Part shown: one piece after another, positions 36,706 through 47,368 of the stretch
Position numbering within the stretch: the stretch's first letter is position 1
How the letters are laid out: each line of letters opens with the position of its first letter
Assembly: GCA_027494035.1 (NCBI GenBank)
Contig: JAOSJQ010000001.1
Coordinates: 558,001 to 622,000, forward strand
Direction of reading: 5' to 3'
DNA length: 64,000 nucleotides
Origin: UTCFX2 sp002050125
GTDB taxonomy: Bacteria > Chloroflexota > Anaerolineae > Anaerolineales > UBA4823
Notes under the pieces: model-generated
Databases searched by the model: none
Told to the model about the DNA's origin: nothing
What the model saw: only the letters and a program-made list of their open reading frames with translations
Program-made: the position numbers and the translations under genes

Positions 36706-39700
36706 ATGAAGAAATGGACTCGAGAAATCACCTCGCCCAGCGAGCAGAAATGGGAAGAATTTTATCGTAACCGCTTCCAACACGATCGGCGCGTGCGCAC
36801 CACGCACGGCGTCAACTGTACCGGCAGTTGCTCCTGGGAGGTCTACGTCAAAGACGGCATTGTCACCTGGGAATTGCAAGCGACGGATTATCCGCAACTC
36901 GAGGACGGTTTGCCGCCCTACGAGCCGCGCGGCTGCCAACGCGGCATCAGCTATTCATGGTATCTCTACAGCCCGCTGCGGGTGAAATACCCCTATCTGC
37001 GCGGCACGCTGATGGATCTGTGGCGGCAGGCTCGGGCGGAATACCCGGACCCGGTGCAAGCCTGGAAAGCCATCGTGTCCGACACGGTTAAACGGCGCAG
37101 CTACCAGCAAGCGCGCGGCAAGGGCGGCTTCCGCCGCTCATCTTGGGACGAAGTCCTGGAACTCATCGCGGCTTCGATCATTCACACCATTCAAGAGTAT
37201 GGTCCCGACCGGATCATCGGCTTTTCACCCATCCCGGCAATGTCGCAGGTCAGTTATGCCTCGGGGCGCGGTTTCTGACGCTGCTCGGCGGCGTGGTCAT
37301 GAGCTTTTACGACTGGTATTGCGACCTGCCGCCCGCCAGCCCGGAAGTCTGGGGCGAACAGACCGATGTGCACGAATCGGCAGACTGGTTCAACGCGCGC
37401 TTTATCGCCGTGATGGGCTCGAACCTGAACATGACCCGCACGCCCGACACGCACTTCATTTCGGAGGTGCGCCACGCCGGGGCAAAGCTGACCGTTTTCT
37501 CGCCGGATTTCTCGCAAGTGGCTAAATATGCCGATTATTGGATCCCTGTCCACCCGGGGCAAGACACCGCGTTTTGGATGGCGGTCAATCACGTCATCCT
37601 GAAAGAATTCTTCCACGAGCGCCAGGTCCCTTATTTCATTAACTATGTAAAGCAATACACCGACTTGCCATTTTTGATCGAGATCGACGGGAGCCGCCCC
37701 AGCCGCTATCTGCGAGCCAATGAACTGGCAAGGTACCGCGACGTGGAAAACGGCGATTGGAAGCTAACCATTTGGGACAAAGAAACCGCCCAGCCATGCA
37801 TGCCCAAAGGCTCGATCGGCTTTCGCTGGGCGCAGAAAGAGCGCGGCAAGTGGAACCTGGAATTGAAGGACGGGTTATCCGATGCCCCAATCGACCCAGA
37901 GCTGAGTTTCTTGAACAAACACGACGCTGTTGTGGAAGTCGAATTCGACGATTTTACGGACGGATCGACAGTGCGCCGCGGCGTGCCGGTGCGCCACATC
38001 GAAACCGGCCGGGGCAGGATCGCCGTTACCACCGTCTTCGATCTGCTGATGGCGCAGTTCGGGGTGGAGCGCAACCTGCCCGGCGAGTACGCTCAGGACT
38101 ACGCCGAAGACCAGCTGTACACCCCCGCCTGGCAGGAGAAATTCACCGGCATCCATCGCGACACGCTGATCCGCTTCGCCCGCGATTGGGCGACTAATGC
38201 CGAACAAACCGGGGGTAAGAATTTAGTCATCATCGGCGCCGGCGCAAACCACTGGTATCACAACAATTTGCTTTACCGCTCCGCCATCACCGCCCTGATG
38301 CTGACCGGCAGCGTGGGCGTCAACGGCGGCGGTTTGGCGCATTACGTGGGTCAGGAGAAACTGGTGAACCAGGCTTCCTGGAGCGCGATTGCTTTTGCCA
38401 GCGATTGGGGAATAGCACCCCGCCAGCAAAATACCCCCTCATTCCACTACGTTCATTCGGATCAATGGCGCTATGAACGCGGGTTTGCGGCTTACGACCG
38501 CCTCCCCGGCAATGGTCATCGGGACCACACCATCGATCACCAGGTGCGCGCCGTCCGGCGGGGCTGGCTGCCTTTCTTCCCCCAATTTGACCGCAGCCCG
38601 CTGCAGATCGTGCGCGATGCCCAAGACCGCGGCGCAGAAACCGATGCCGAGATCATTCAATATGCCGTCGACCAGTTAAGCCAGGAACGCCTGCATTTTT
38701 CGGTCGAGGATCCCGATGCGCAGGAGAACTGGCCGCGCCTGTGGTTCATCTGGCGCGGCAATGCAATTGGAACGAGCGCCAAAGGTCATGAGTATTTCTT
38801 GAAGCATTATCTGGGCACGCACACCAATACCATCGCGCCCGAACTGGCAGAAGGTCACACCAGCGAAGTGAGCTTTCGCACCCAGGGTCCAACTGGGAAG
38901 TTCGATTTGGTGGTGGATTTAAATTTCCGCATGGACACCTCCGCTTTATATTCGGACATCATCCTGCCCGCCGCCACCTGGTACGAAAAGGACGATCTGA
39001 ACACCACCGATATGCACTCGTACATCAACCCCATGCAAGCTGCGGTGCCGCCTTCGTGGGAATCCCGCAGCGATTGGGACATCTATAAAGCGCTGGCGGC
39101 TAAGCTGAGCCAGCTCGCCCAGGTTCACCTGCCGGCGCCCATCAAGGACATCGTGATGCTCCCGCTGCACCATGACACGCCCGACGAATTAGCCCAGCCC
39201 GAGGTGCGCGATTGGAAAACCGGCGAAGTCCAACCGATCCCTGGAAAAACGATGCCGAAGTTCAGAGTCGTCGAGCGCGATTATACCAACCTCTACGAGC
39301 AGTACATCAGCCTGGGCGCCGGCGTCGAAAAGAACGGGGTGACCGCCCATGGCTTGCAGATCAAGGTGGATGATGAGTACCAGAAGCTGCTCGCCCGCCA
39401 GCCGCACAGCTTTGCCGGCAAAGCTTATCCTTCTTTGTACGAGGCGCGCCAGGTAGCTGAGGCAATCCTGGCGCTGGACCCGGCTTCCAACGGTGAACTG
39501 GCTTATCGCGCCTTCGAAGAAGAACAACACAAGACCGGCCTCCAGCTTACGGATCTCGCCGACGGCTTGCGGGATATCCGGATCAGCTTTTCGGACATCG
39601 TTACCCAGCCGCGGCGGGTGCTCACCAGCCCAACCTGGTCGGCGATCATCACCAAGGGGCGCGCTTACTCACCCTTCACCCTGAATACCGAGCGACTGAT

Positions 39701-40298
39701 CCCCTGGCGCACGCTGACCGGACGGCAGCACTTCTACCTCGACCATGCCTCTTATCTGGATTGGGGCGAACAACTGCCTACTTACAAGCCGCGCCCGGAT
39801 CACACCATGCTGGATGAGACCCAAAAAAGTTTGATGGAAGCCCAGGGCAAGCTGCTCAATTACATCACCCCGCACGGCAAGTGGAGCATCCACTCCACTT
39901 ATTCGGATAACCTGCGCATGATGACGCTCTCACGCGGCGGCTATCCGGTCTGGCTCAACGACAAAGACGCCGCCGAGATGGGCATCCACGATAACGATTG
40001 GGTCGAGCTTTTCAACGATAACGGGGTGTTCGTCCAGCGGGCGATCACCTCGGCGCGCATCCCCACTGGCACGGTGTTCGTCTATCACGCTACCGAACGC
40101 ACCATCGGGGTACCGAAATCGCCTTTGCGCCACAAGCGGGCGGGGATGAATAACTCGCTCACCCGCGCGCGCTTGAAGCCGGTGCTGATGGCTGGAGGCT
40201 ATGCCCAGTTTACGTATTTCTTCAATTATTGGGGACCGACCGGCGTAAATCGAGATACGTTCGTCTTCCTGCGCCGGTTGGATCACGTCGAATGGTAA
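36706..40298 (+). CDS. narG: Respiratory nitrate reductase alpha subunit, frameshifted
   Basis: About 1197 residues, molybdopterin nitrate reductase catalytic subunit. The first frame has THGVNCTGSCSWEVYV (His/Cys ligands of the 4Fe-4S cluster FS0) and ends near IPAMSQVSYASG; the second continues with ARFLTLLGGVVMSFYDWYCD, LPPASPEVWGEQTDVHESADW and the C-terminal pterin-binding domain. One extra G in the G4 run at 37263-37266 restores VSYASGARFLTLLGG. No Tat signal is present, so the active site is cytoplasmic. GGAGA sits 7 nt before the ATG at 36706. If the indel were genuine the enzyme would be lost. Confidence 0.93.
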
Positions 40299-40352
40299 CC
40301 GGTCACTCAGCCGGCTTAATGGTTAACCCTTGAACGCATAGGAGATTTGCTG

Positions 40353-41861
40353 ATGAACATTCGAGCCCAAATGAGCATGCTCTTTCATCTGGATAAATGC
40401 ATCGGCTGCCACACCTGTTCCGTTGCCTGCAAGAATCTGTGGACCGACCGCAAAGGCGCCGAATACATGTGGTGGAACAATGTCGAAACCCGCCCCGGGA
40501 CGGGCTATCCCACGCAATGGGAGAACCAGGAGCATTATAGAGGCGGCTGGGAAAAGAAAAACGGCGCGCTCGACTTGCGCCTGCATTCCCGGGCAAAGGG
40601 CTTAGCCAAACTGTATTACAACCCCGCCCTGCCCAGCCTGGAAGATTACTACGAGCCGTTCACGTTTCGCTACCAGGACCTCTTCAACGCGCCAGCCGGC
40701 GACGACCAGCCGACCGCGATCCCGATCTCTCTGATCACCGGCGAACCCCTGGAGATCAAGACCGGACCCAATTGGGACGACGACCTCAGCGGATCGAATA
40801 TCTATGCCCGCAACGATCCCTCTATGGAGGACGTGCCGCCAGAAATCCGCGCCCAACTGGACGAACTGGAGCGGGTGGTGTTCAATTACCTGCCGCGCAT
40901 CTGCAACCACTGCCTCAACCCGGCTTGCGTTGCTGCCTGTCCCTCCGGCGCAATCTATAAGCGCGCGGAAGACGGCATCGTGCTGGTCAATGAGAATAAA
41001 TGCCGCGCCTGGCGAATGTGTATCGCCGCCTGCCCGTATAAAAAAGTCTTCTATAACTGGGCGACCGGCAAGTCCGAAAAGTGCATCCTGTGCTTCCCAC
41101 GCCTGGAAACGGGACAGGCTCCGGCTTGCGCCCATTCCTGTGTCGGGCGGATCCGTTATATGGGCGTGTTGCTATACGACGCCGATAAAATCCCTGAAGC
41201 TGCGCTCGTACCAGATTCAGAACTGGTCGCAGCGCAGCGAGCTGCCATCCTGGATCCGTTCGATCCGCAGGTCGTTTCCGACGCCCGAGCCAGCGGGGTT
41301 CGGGAAGACTGGATCGAGTTCGCTCAGAAGTCCCCCGTCTATAAATTCCTCAAGCAATGGGGGCTTGCCCTGCCGCTGCACCCTGAATTTCGCACCATGG
41401 CGATGATGTATTACATCCCGCCGCTTTCACCGGTTGTCAGTTTGATCGAAGACGGTTTGGTGCGCCTGGATTTGGCACCCGAGCAACACGACTTCGAACT
41501 ATTCCAACGCCTGGACGCGGCGCGCCTGCCGGTTCAATATCTGGCAAACCTCTTTGCGGCTGGTAATGAGCAGCCGGTTCGCTATTCTCTGCGCAAGATG
41601 TTAGCTGTGCGCCTGTACATGCGGCGCAAATCTTTGCAGCAGGAGATCGACCAGGCGACCCTGGCTTTGTTGACCGACGCTGGAACGAACCCTGCGGAAG
41701 CGGAGGAAATCTACAAGCTAACCACCTTGCCTTCGTTGAGCGAACGCTTTGTGCTTCCGCCCTATCACCGGGAAATGACGATTGAAGCCTATCGCGATCC
41801 GCTGACACAAAAAGGCGCGACCGGTCTGGGCTATTTGCAGCCCCCGGCGAGAGGCGAGTGA
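40353..41861 (+). CDS. narH: Respiratory nitrate reductase beta subunit
   Basis: 502 residues. Carries four Fe-S clusters: CIGCHTCSVACKN, CNHCLNPACVAACPSG, CRAWRMCIAACPY (Trp in the cluster-coordinating position gives the 3Fe-4S type) and the C-terminal CILCFPRLETGQAPACAHSCVG. It links NarI hemes to NarG. The ATG at 40353 with AGGAGA upstream is used; a TTG six bases before it gives the longer frame. The TGA overlaps the narJ ATG. Confidence 0.95.
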   Translation: MNIRAQMSMLFHLDKCIGCHTCSVACKNLWTDRKGAEYMWWNNVETRPGTGYPTQWENQEHYRGGWEKKNGALDLRLHSRAKGLAKLYYNPALPSLEDYYEPFTFRYQDLFNAPAGDDQPTAIPISLITGEPLEIKTGPNWDDDLSGSNIYARNDPSMEDVPPEIRAQLDELERVVFNYLPRICNHCLNPACVAACPSGAIYKRAEDGIVLVNENKCRAWRMCIAACPYKKVFYNWATGKSEKCILCFPRLETGQAPACAHSCVGRIRYMGVLLYDADKIPEAALVPDSELVAAQRAAILDPFDPQVVSDARASGVREDWIEFAQKSPVYKFLKQWGLALPLHPEFRTMAMMYYIPPLSPVVSLIEDGLVRLDLAPEQHDFELFQRLDAARLPVQYLANLFAAGNEQPVRYSLRKMLAVRLYMRRKSLQQEIDQATLALLTDAGTNPAEAEEIYKLTTLPSLSERFVLPPYHREMTIEAYRDPLTQKGATGLGYLQPPARGE

Positions 41862-42364
41862 TGGGTATCTTTGCATTGCTGGCTGATGCCATGGAATACC
41901 CGCGCCCCGGCGGGTTGGACAACCTGGAGGCGCACCGGCGCGCTTTGCAAGGGTCGCCCTTCGACAAGCCTTTGCAGGGTTTTTTTCAGGCAATCAAGAA
42001 ACTCGAGTTGAGTGAATGGGAGGAAGAATATACCCGCACCTTCGATCTGAGCCCGGCGGTTGCGCCGTATGTCGGTTTTCAGGTCTGGGGAGAAAGCTAC
42101 GAGCGCGGCAATTTCATGGCGCTGGTCAGCCGCGAGTTACAGGCTTTGCAGATCGATCCGGGCAGCGAACTGCCCGACCACCTCGCGCCGGTGTTTCGTT
42201 ATCTGGACGCTGCGGCAGTTCCGCACGCAGAAATCGTCCAGGCGCTGCGCCCAGCCTTGCAGCGAATGGCAGAAATATTAAATAAAAACCAGGCGAAAAA
42301 CCCGTATTCGGCGTTATTGCAAACAGCCGTCCTGGCATCCAATGAGCTGCCTGTGAAAAGTTAG
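41861..42364 (+). CDS. narJ: Nitrate reductase assembly chaperone
   Basis: 167 residues from the ATG at 41861, overlapping the narH stop (TGATG). Helical TorD/NarJ-type protein with LADAMEYPRP at the N-terminus, EWEEEYTRTFDLSP and the Arg/Glu-rich PYVGFQVWGESYERG. It holds NarG ready for molybdopterin insertion. It lies between narH and the hemerythrin gene, in the narGHJ order; narI follows after one extra gene. Confidence 0.88.
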   Translation: MGIFALLADAMEYPRPGGLDNLEAHRRALQGSPFDKPLQGFFQAIKKLELSEWEEEYTRTFDLSPAVAPYVGFQVWGESYERGNFMALVSRELQALQIDPGSELPDHLAPVFRYLDAAAVPHAEIVQALRPALQRMAEILNKNQAKNPYSALLQTAVLASNELPVKS

Positions 42365-42431
42365 ATTGGATTCGGCTACGCCTGGATCAGCAGGCTTACA
42401 AATTTATTGAAAAGATAGGAGTTAACGTGTA

Positions 42432-42986
42432 ATGAAAGCTACTCAAGCTCTCATGGATGAGCATCGCGTCATTGAACGGATCATTCTGGTGCTCGAGACC
42501 GCCGCTCAAAACCTCGAACAAGGTCAGCCTGTGCGGCCCGGCTTGTTTATCGAAGTTACGGATTTTATCAAGGGTTTTGCGGACGGCTGTCATCACCAAA
42601 AAGAAGAAGGCATCTTGTTTAAATCTCTAGAGGAGAACGGAATGCCCGTTCAGGGCAGCCCAATCGGCGTGATGCTGTTCGAGCATGAGCAGAGCCGGCA
42701 GTTCACCCGCGACTTGCGGGAAGCTGCCCAGCGGTTGGAAGTCGGCGACAAAGCCATGACCAGCAAGGTGATCGAAAACGCGGTGGGTTATGCGGCGCTG
42801 CTCCGGCAGCATATCATGAAGGAAGATCAGATTCTTTTCCCCATAGCGGATCAGATGATCCCGCAGGAAAAACACGAACAAATTTGGGACGATTTTGAGA
42901 ACTTCGAACACGAAGAGACGGGCGAAGGCGTCCACGAGAAATATCTGGCGCTCGCCGACCGGCTGACACAGGAAGTCAGCCTATGA
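42432..42986 (+). CDS. Hemerythrin HHE-domain protein
   Basis: 184 residues, four-helix hemerythrin-like protein. Metal ligands: MDEHRVI, CHHQKEEGILF, MLFEHEQSR and LRQHIMKEDQILFP. Such proteins bind a di-iron centre and sense or store oxygen or nitric oxide, or repair Fe-S clusters (RIC/YtfE type). Its place between narJ and narI suggests NO/oxygen protection during nitrate respiration. The RIC N-terminal domain is missing, so simple HHE is the better label. Confidence 0.88.
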   Translation: MKATQALMDEHRVIERIILVLETAAQNLEQGQPVRPGLFIEVTDFIKGFADGCHHQKEEGILFKSLEENGMPVQGSPIGVMLFEHEQSRQFTRDLREAAQRLEVGDKAMTSKVIENAVGYAALLRQHIMKEDQILFPIADQMIPQEKHEQIWDDFENFEHEETGEGVHEKYLALADRLTQEVSL

Positions 42987-43054
42987 TCGACCGCTGCACG
43001 CGCGCGGTCCTGCTGACAATCCGGACCTGCCAATAACCGACCTGGAGGCAGAAA

Positions 43055-43747
43055 ATGAATTTCAACACATTGCTTTTCATGATTTTCCCGTATGTATCGA
43101 TCGCGATTTTTATTATTGTGACGATCTACCGCAGCATTTTCCGACCGTTCACCGTGTCGAGTCTTTCGTCCCAGCTTCTGGAGCGCCGCTGGCTCTATTG
43201 GGGTTCGATCTCGTTTCACTGGGGGGTGGCGCTGATCCTGACGGGTCATCTGCTGGCGCTGCTGGTGCCGCAGAGTCTGGTGATCTGGAATGCAGCCCCT
43301 CTGCGGTTATACCTGCTGGAACTGACCGCGTTGGCGTTGGGCATCTGGTGCCTGGCTGGGTTGGTCGTTTTGACCTGGCGCCGGTTGAGCAACAAGCGTA
43401 TCCGGGTTGTGACCACGCCTATGGACCTGGTCATCATGGTGCTCTTGCTGGCTTCTGTCATCACCGGCGTGACCATTGCCATCGTGTACCGGTTTGGTTC
43501 TTACTGGTTCACCAGCGTTTTTTCGCCCTATCTGTGGTCGATCCTGACGCTGCAGCCGCAGCCGGCGATTATCGCGCCGCTGCCCTGGGTGATTCAACTG
43601 CACATGCTGAATTTCTTCGTTTTACTGGCGGTCCTCCCGTTTAGCCGCCTGATCCACATTCTCACTTATCCACTGGGTTATCTCTTGCGACCCTGGCAAA
43701 TCGTGGTCTGGTATCGCCGGGTGACTCGTCTAGATCCGCGGGTTTGA
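43055..43747 (+). CDS. narI: Nitrate reductase gamma subunit (cytochrome b)
   Basis: 230 residues, five membrane helices. Heme His ligands fall in SFHWGVALILTGHLL and IQLHMLNFFVLLAVLPFSRLIHIL. It anchors NarGH and oxidises quinol. Preceded by GGAGG (43043-43047) and separated from narJ by the hemerythrin gene. The C-terminal tail (WYRRVTRLDPRV) is basic. Confidence 0.93.
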   Translation: MNFNTLLFMIFPYVSIAIFIIVTIYRSIFRPFTVSSLSSQLLERRWLYWGSISFHWGVALILTGHLLALLVPQSLVIWNAAPLRLYLLELTALALGIWCLAGLVVLTWRRLSNKRIRVVTTPMDLVIMVLLLASVITGVTIAIVYRFGSYWFTSVFSPYLWSILTLQPQPAIIAPLPWVIQLHMLNFFVLLAVLPFSRLIHILTYPLGYLLRPWQIVVWYRRVTRLDPRV

Positions 43748-43773
43748 AAAGCCGGGTTGCACCAAGGAAAAGT

Positions 43774-44364
43774 ATGCAAAATCAGATAGACGCTTCTCGC
43801 CGCACTGAATATCAGACAAAATTGTTTCTGGCGGGTCTCTTCCTGGCAGCCTTTGCAGTTTTTATTCTCACGCAAAATGCCCGCCAGTTCAGCCCATCCA
43901 TCTTCGATTTGGCGCTGCTCAGCCTGGCAACATTTCGGCTGGGACGGATGGTGGCTTATGACACGGTTTTCGAACCGCTTCGCGCCCCCTTTTGCGTTAC
44001 CGTTCCGGATTCCACCGGCGCGGGCGATACTGTAGAGCCGAAAGGAACCGGCGCCAGATACGCCATGGGGCAGTTGCTTTCGTGTCCGCTTTGTTCAGGC
44101 ACCTGGATTTCGGCAGGCTTGATTTATGCGCTGTATTTCCTCCCAACGCCAACGAGAGCCTTTCTGTTCATCATCGCTGCCGTTGCAATCGCCGAGATGC
44201 TCGGTTCAGTGACGGAGGCGTTGAGCTGGTCGGGGCAGCTCGCGCGCGCCCGCAGCGGTGCCGTGCTCAATCAAAAAAAAACGAACCATTCTGCAATCAG
44301 CGTTCACCCGGTTCGGATGAAACCTCGGAGGCATCATAATGGAATATTCAGGCAACCCGGATAG
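43774..44364 (+). CDS. DUF1360 family membrane protein
   Basis: 196 residues from ATG 43774 (AAGGAAA upstream). Pattern LALLSLATFRLGRMVAYDTVFEPLRAPF and GQLLSCPLCSGTWISAGL is that of DUF1360, found near sporulation or envelope genes elsewhere. About three membrane helices and a Cys pair (SCPLC). Overlaps the narK-like start by 26 bp, so it is part of the nitrate operon, but no role in nitrate use is known. Confidence 0.8.
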   Translation: MQNQIDASRRTEYQTKLFLAGLFLAAFAVFILTQNARQFSPSIFDLALLSLATFRLGRMVAYDTVFEPLRAPFCVTVPDSTGAGDTVEPKGTGARYAMGQLLSCPLCSGTWISAGLIYALYFLPTPTRAFLFIIAAVAIAEMLGSVTEALSWSGQLARARSGAVLNQKKTNHSAISVHPVRMKPRRHHNGIFRQPG

Positions 44365-45617
44365 AGGGCTCTTCGGCGCTACTTTAGGCTTCTTCGTCGG
44401 TTTTGCATCCGTCGCATTGTTTGGCGCAACCGCGAGCAAGTTCAACGAGGTGATGCAGTTGTCTCCGGTGATGATCGGGGTGCTGGTCGCGATCCCTTCA
44501 CTCTCCGGTTCTTTGCTGCGCATCCCTTTTGGCGCCTGGGTAGATGTGGTAGGCGGTCGCAAGCCATTCCTCGTCCTGCTCTGGTTGTCGGTGGCAGGCA
44601 TGGCGGGGCTGCTTGGCGTGACCCATTTCCTCTATCCCGAAAAGTTGAACGCCGCGATGCTTCCGCTGGTGCTTACGTTGGGCTTTCTCTGTGGCTGCGG
44701 AATCGCCACATTCTCAGTGGGCATCAGCCAGGTTTCTTACTGGTTTTCCCAAAAACGGCAGGGAACCGCCCTGGGTATCTATGCGGGGCTTGGAAATCTG
44801 GCGCCGGGCATTTTCTCGCTGATTCTGCCTTTTGCCATCACCGGGTTAGGTCTGTCGGGCGCATATCTAGCCTGGCTCATTTTTCTGCTGATCGGAACCG
44901 TGCTGTATCACATCTTCGGATTGAACGCGCCTTACTTTCAATTCCGGGCGCAGGGCGCCTCGCCCGAAAAAAGCCCATGCGCTGGCGCGTGAAGCGGGGC
45001 AGGAGATCTTTCCTAAAGGGAATTCGCTGCAAAGCCTGGCGATGGCGGGGCGCAACCCGAAGACCTGGATGCTGGTTCTGATCTATTTCACGACTTTCGG
45101 GGGCTATATCGCGCTGACCGCCTGGTTCCCCACTTATTGGAAGTCCTATTACATGACCACGCCCGTAATGGCAGGTATGCTGACCGCCATGTTCTCCCTG
45201 CTCGCCTCTTTGATCCGCGTGGGCGGAGGGTCGATCTCGGATCGATTGGGCGGCGTTCGCACGCTTGAGTTCGCTTTAATCGGGCTGCTGATCGGCGCGC
45301 TGGTTCTGGTATTCGCATCCAGCTATGCGCTGAGTATCACCGGCGCATTGATCATGGGCATTGGAATGGGCATTTCGAACGCCGCGGTGTTCAAGTTAAT
45401 GCCGCAGTATGTCCCGAACGCAGTCGGCGGCGCCTCCGGCTGGATCGGCGGGCTGGGCGCGTTTGGCGGCTTCCTCGTGCCGCCTGTCTTGGGCATAATG
45501 GTGCGCAATCTGGGATCACCCGGATATGCGACCGGCTTCGTCCTGTTTGTCATTTTGGGAGCCGTGTCGCTCGCCCTCACCTACGTGCTCAGCCGGCGCT
45601 CCGAGGCGCACGCCTGA
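44339..45617 (+). CDS. narK: NarK-type nitrate/nitrite MFS transporter, frameshifted
   Basis: About 425 residues, 12 membrane helices in two halves. First frame: LFGATLGFFVGFASVALFGA, PSLSGSLLRIPFGAWVDVVGGR, GCGIATFSVGISQVSYWF; second frame: LIYFTTFGGYIALTAWFPTYW, GMGISNAAVFKLMPQYVPNA and GASGWIGGLGAFGGFLVPP, the nitrate-signature region. Removing one A from the A6 run at 44967-44972 joins them as SPEKAHALAREAGQEIFPKG. It would bring nitrate in or exchange it for nitrite. It is the last gene of the respiratory block; the mobile island begins just downstream. Confidence 0.9.
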
Positions 45618-46324
45618 TCCGCGGAAACTAAAACAAACCGCTAGATTATGGCTGGAAAATAAAAAAACCGGGGCGCTGGCGGATCTGGCTTACGACGCCG
45701 AGAACCATCTGGTCTCGGTGAGCGGCGCGGCAACAGCCAGCTTCGTCTACAACGGGAACGGGCAGCGGGTGAAATCGACGGTGGCGGGGGTGACGACCGC
45801 CTTTATTGGCAACTACTACGAATGGCGCGGCAGCGCGGCGGCTTCGGTGAAGTATTATTACGCCGGCGGGACGCGCATTGCGATGCGCACGGGGGGCGAA
45901 ACGCCGAAGTACCTGTTGGGCGACCACCTGGGCAGCACGAGCGCGCTGGTCAACGCGGACGGGAGCGGGCTGCAGATGCAGGGCTACGTGCCCTGGGGCG
46001 AACCGCGCTTCAGCGGCGTGGGGACGGAGTACCAGTATACCGGGCAGTACCGGCAGCAAGCCCTGGGATTGGACTACTTCAACGCCCGCTGGTACGACCC
46101 ATGCTGGCGCGCTGGGCGCAGCCGGACAGCCTTGTGCCGCTGGCGAGCCAGGGCGTGCAGGCGTGGGACAGGTATGCGTTTGTCAACAATAATTCCATCA
46201 GGTACAACGATCCGGGAGGGCATTACGCCTGTGGAAGGGATTCGGGGATGGAAGGGGGATGCACTAATGAAAATGATCCTTTCACACGGCAAGAATTAGA
46301 AGATGCGATTGAATATAATTATGA

Positions 46325-47368
46325 TAGGAGTTACGCAGTTGCCTCCAAGGTGATACTCGGATGAGCCAGATAAGACTTGATCGCCGAACGAATAATGCCG
46401 GTTTTGGCATCCAACCAGGAAATACCTGTCTGCAGCCGATAGGCTTCCAGGCGCACAAAAGCACGGATTGCCAGGCCGATATGGTTGCGCTGCGAGACTT
46501 CCAGTCGATACTGCCCGCGCTCGATCCCAGTGAACTGCTTCAGGCCACGATGGTAGACTTCGATCTGCCAGGCATCCAGGGCATACCAAGCCGCTTGTTC
46601 GATGGTCATATCCAGCCGGCTAGTGGCCCAATATTCCGCGTCGCCGTTTTTGGCGACTGTCCGAAACACCTTGATCCAGCCATAGCCCTTGAGATGCACC
46701 TCCAAACCTTGTGGAGGGGTGAAGATCTCTCGGCTCGCCGGGTTGCCGCTACGATCGATGCTCACCTCCCGGTTCTCCTTCAATTGGGTCAGCCAGTGCC
46801 AGCCAAAGGAGCGTACCAGCTTCAGGTTCGGCAGCCCCGCATACCAGCTGTCAAATGCCACCAGTTCCGGCTCGAAACCGCGCTCGTGAGCTTGCTCGAT
46901 CATCTGTTGAAAATGGTCGTTCTTGCTCAAGCCATCCTGACTTTTGTTGTAGATGCGAAAGTCGCACGGCAAACGGCAATCCCGGTCGGTCCACACCAAG
47001 GAAATCAGATTGATCCCCTGGACTACCCCATGATGCTTGCCCGACCAGTGCCGAGTGACCAATGCCATATGTTGGGCGTAGGGCTTGTCCAGGGTGCTGT
47101 CATCGATCACCAATACTCCTTGCTTCATGTTCATCAGCGGTCGAACTTCTTGCCACAAACCCTGGCTGTCGGGCGGCAATCGCTGCAGCAGGCGCGTGTA
47201 AGCGTCATGCGCTGGAGCTCGCTCTTCAGCCGGGTGTGTTTGAGAGGCTTCTACGCTGCTAAACACTTTTTGAGCGGCGATCAGAAAGTTGATGTAGTCC
47301 ATTTCATCGCATTTGGGCGGATTCATGCTCGTAGTTTAGCATGCCCCTGCTCAACTGCGTAACTCCTA
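46325..47368 (-). mobile_element. Complete IS element (IS4/IS701-like), 1044 bp
   Basis: 17-bp terminal inverted repeats TAGGAGTTACGCAGTTG (46325-46341) and its complement (47352-47368). A 5-bp target duplication TATGA flanks it (46320-46324 and 47369-47373). One intact transposase gene fills it. It lies inside the tip of the Rhs gene. Confidence 0.9.
46331..47326 (-). CDS. DDE transposase (IS4/IS701-like)
   Basis: 331 residues, intact. DDE-type core: first Asp in VLVIDDSTLDKPYAQHMALV, second in ELVAFDSWYAG, Glu in WQIEVYHRGLKQFTGIERGQYR. It cuts and pastes its own element. The family label is by overall pattern and is approximate. Encoded opposite to the Rhs gene. Confidence 0.87.
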   Translation of the reverse strand: MNPPKCDEMDYINFLIAAQKVFSSVEASQTHPAEERAPAHDAYTRLLQRLPPDSQGLWQEVRPLMNMKQGVLVIDDSTLDKPYAQHMALVTRHWSGKHHGVVQGINLISLVWTDRDCRLPCDFRIYNKSQDGLSKNDHFQQMIEQAHERGFEPELVAFDSWYAGLPNLKLVRSFGWHWLTQLKENREVSIDRSGNPASREIFTPPQGLEVHLKGYGWIKVFRTVAKNGDAEYWATSRLDMTIEQAAWYALDAWQIEVYHRGLKQFTGIERGQYRLEVSQRNHIGLAIRAFVRLEAYRLQTGISWLDAKTGIIRSAIKSYLAHPSITLEATA

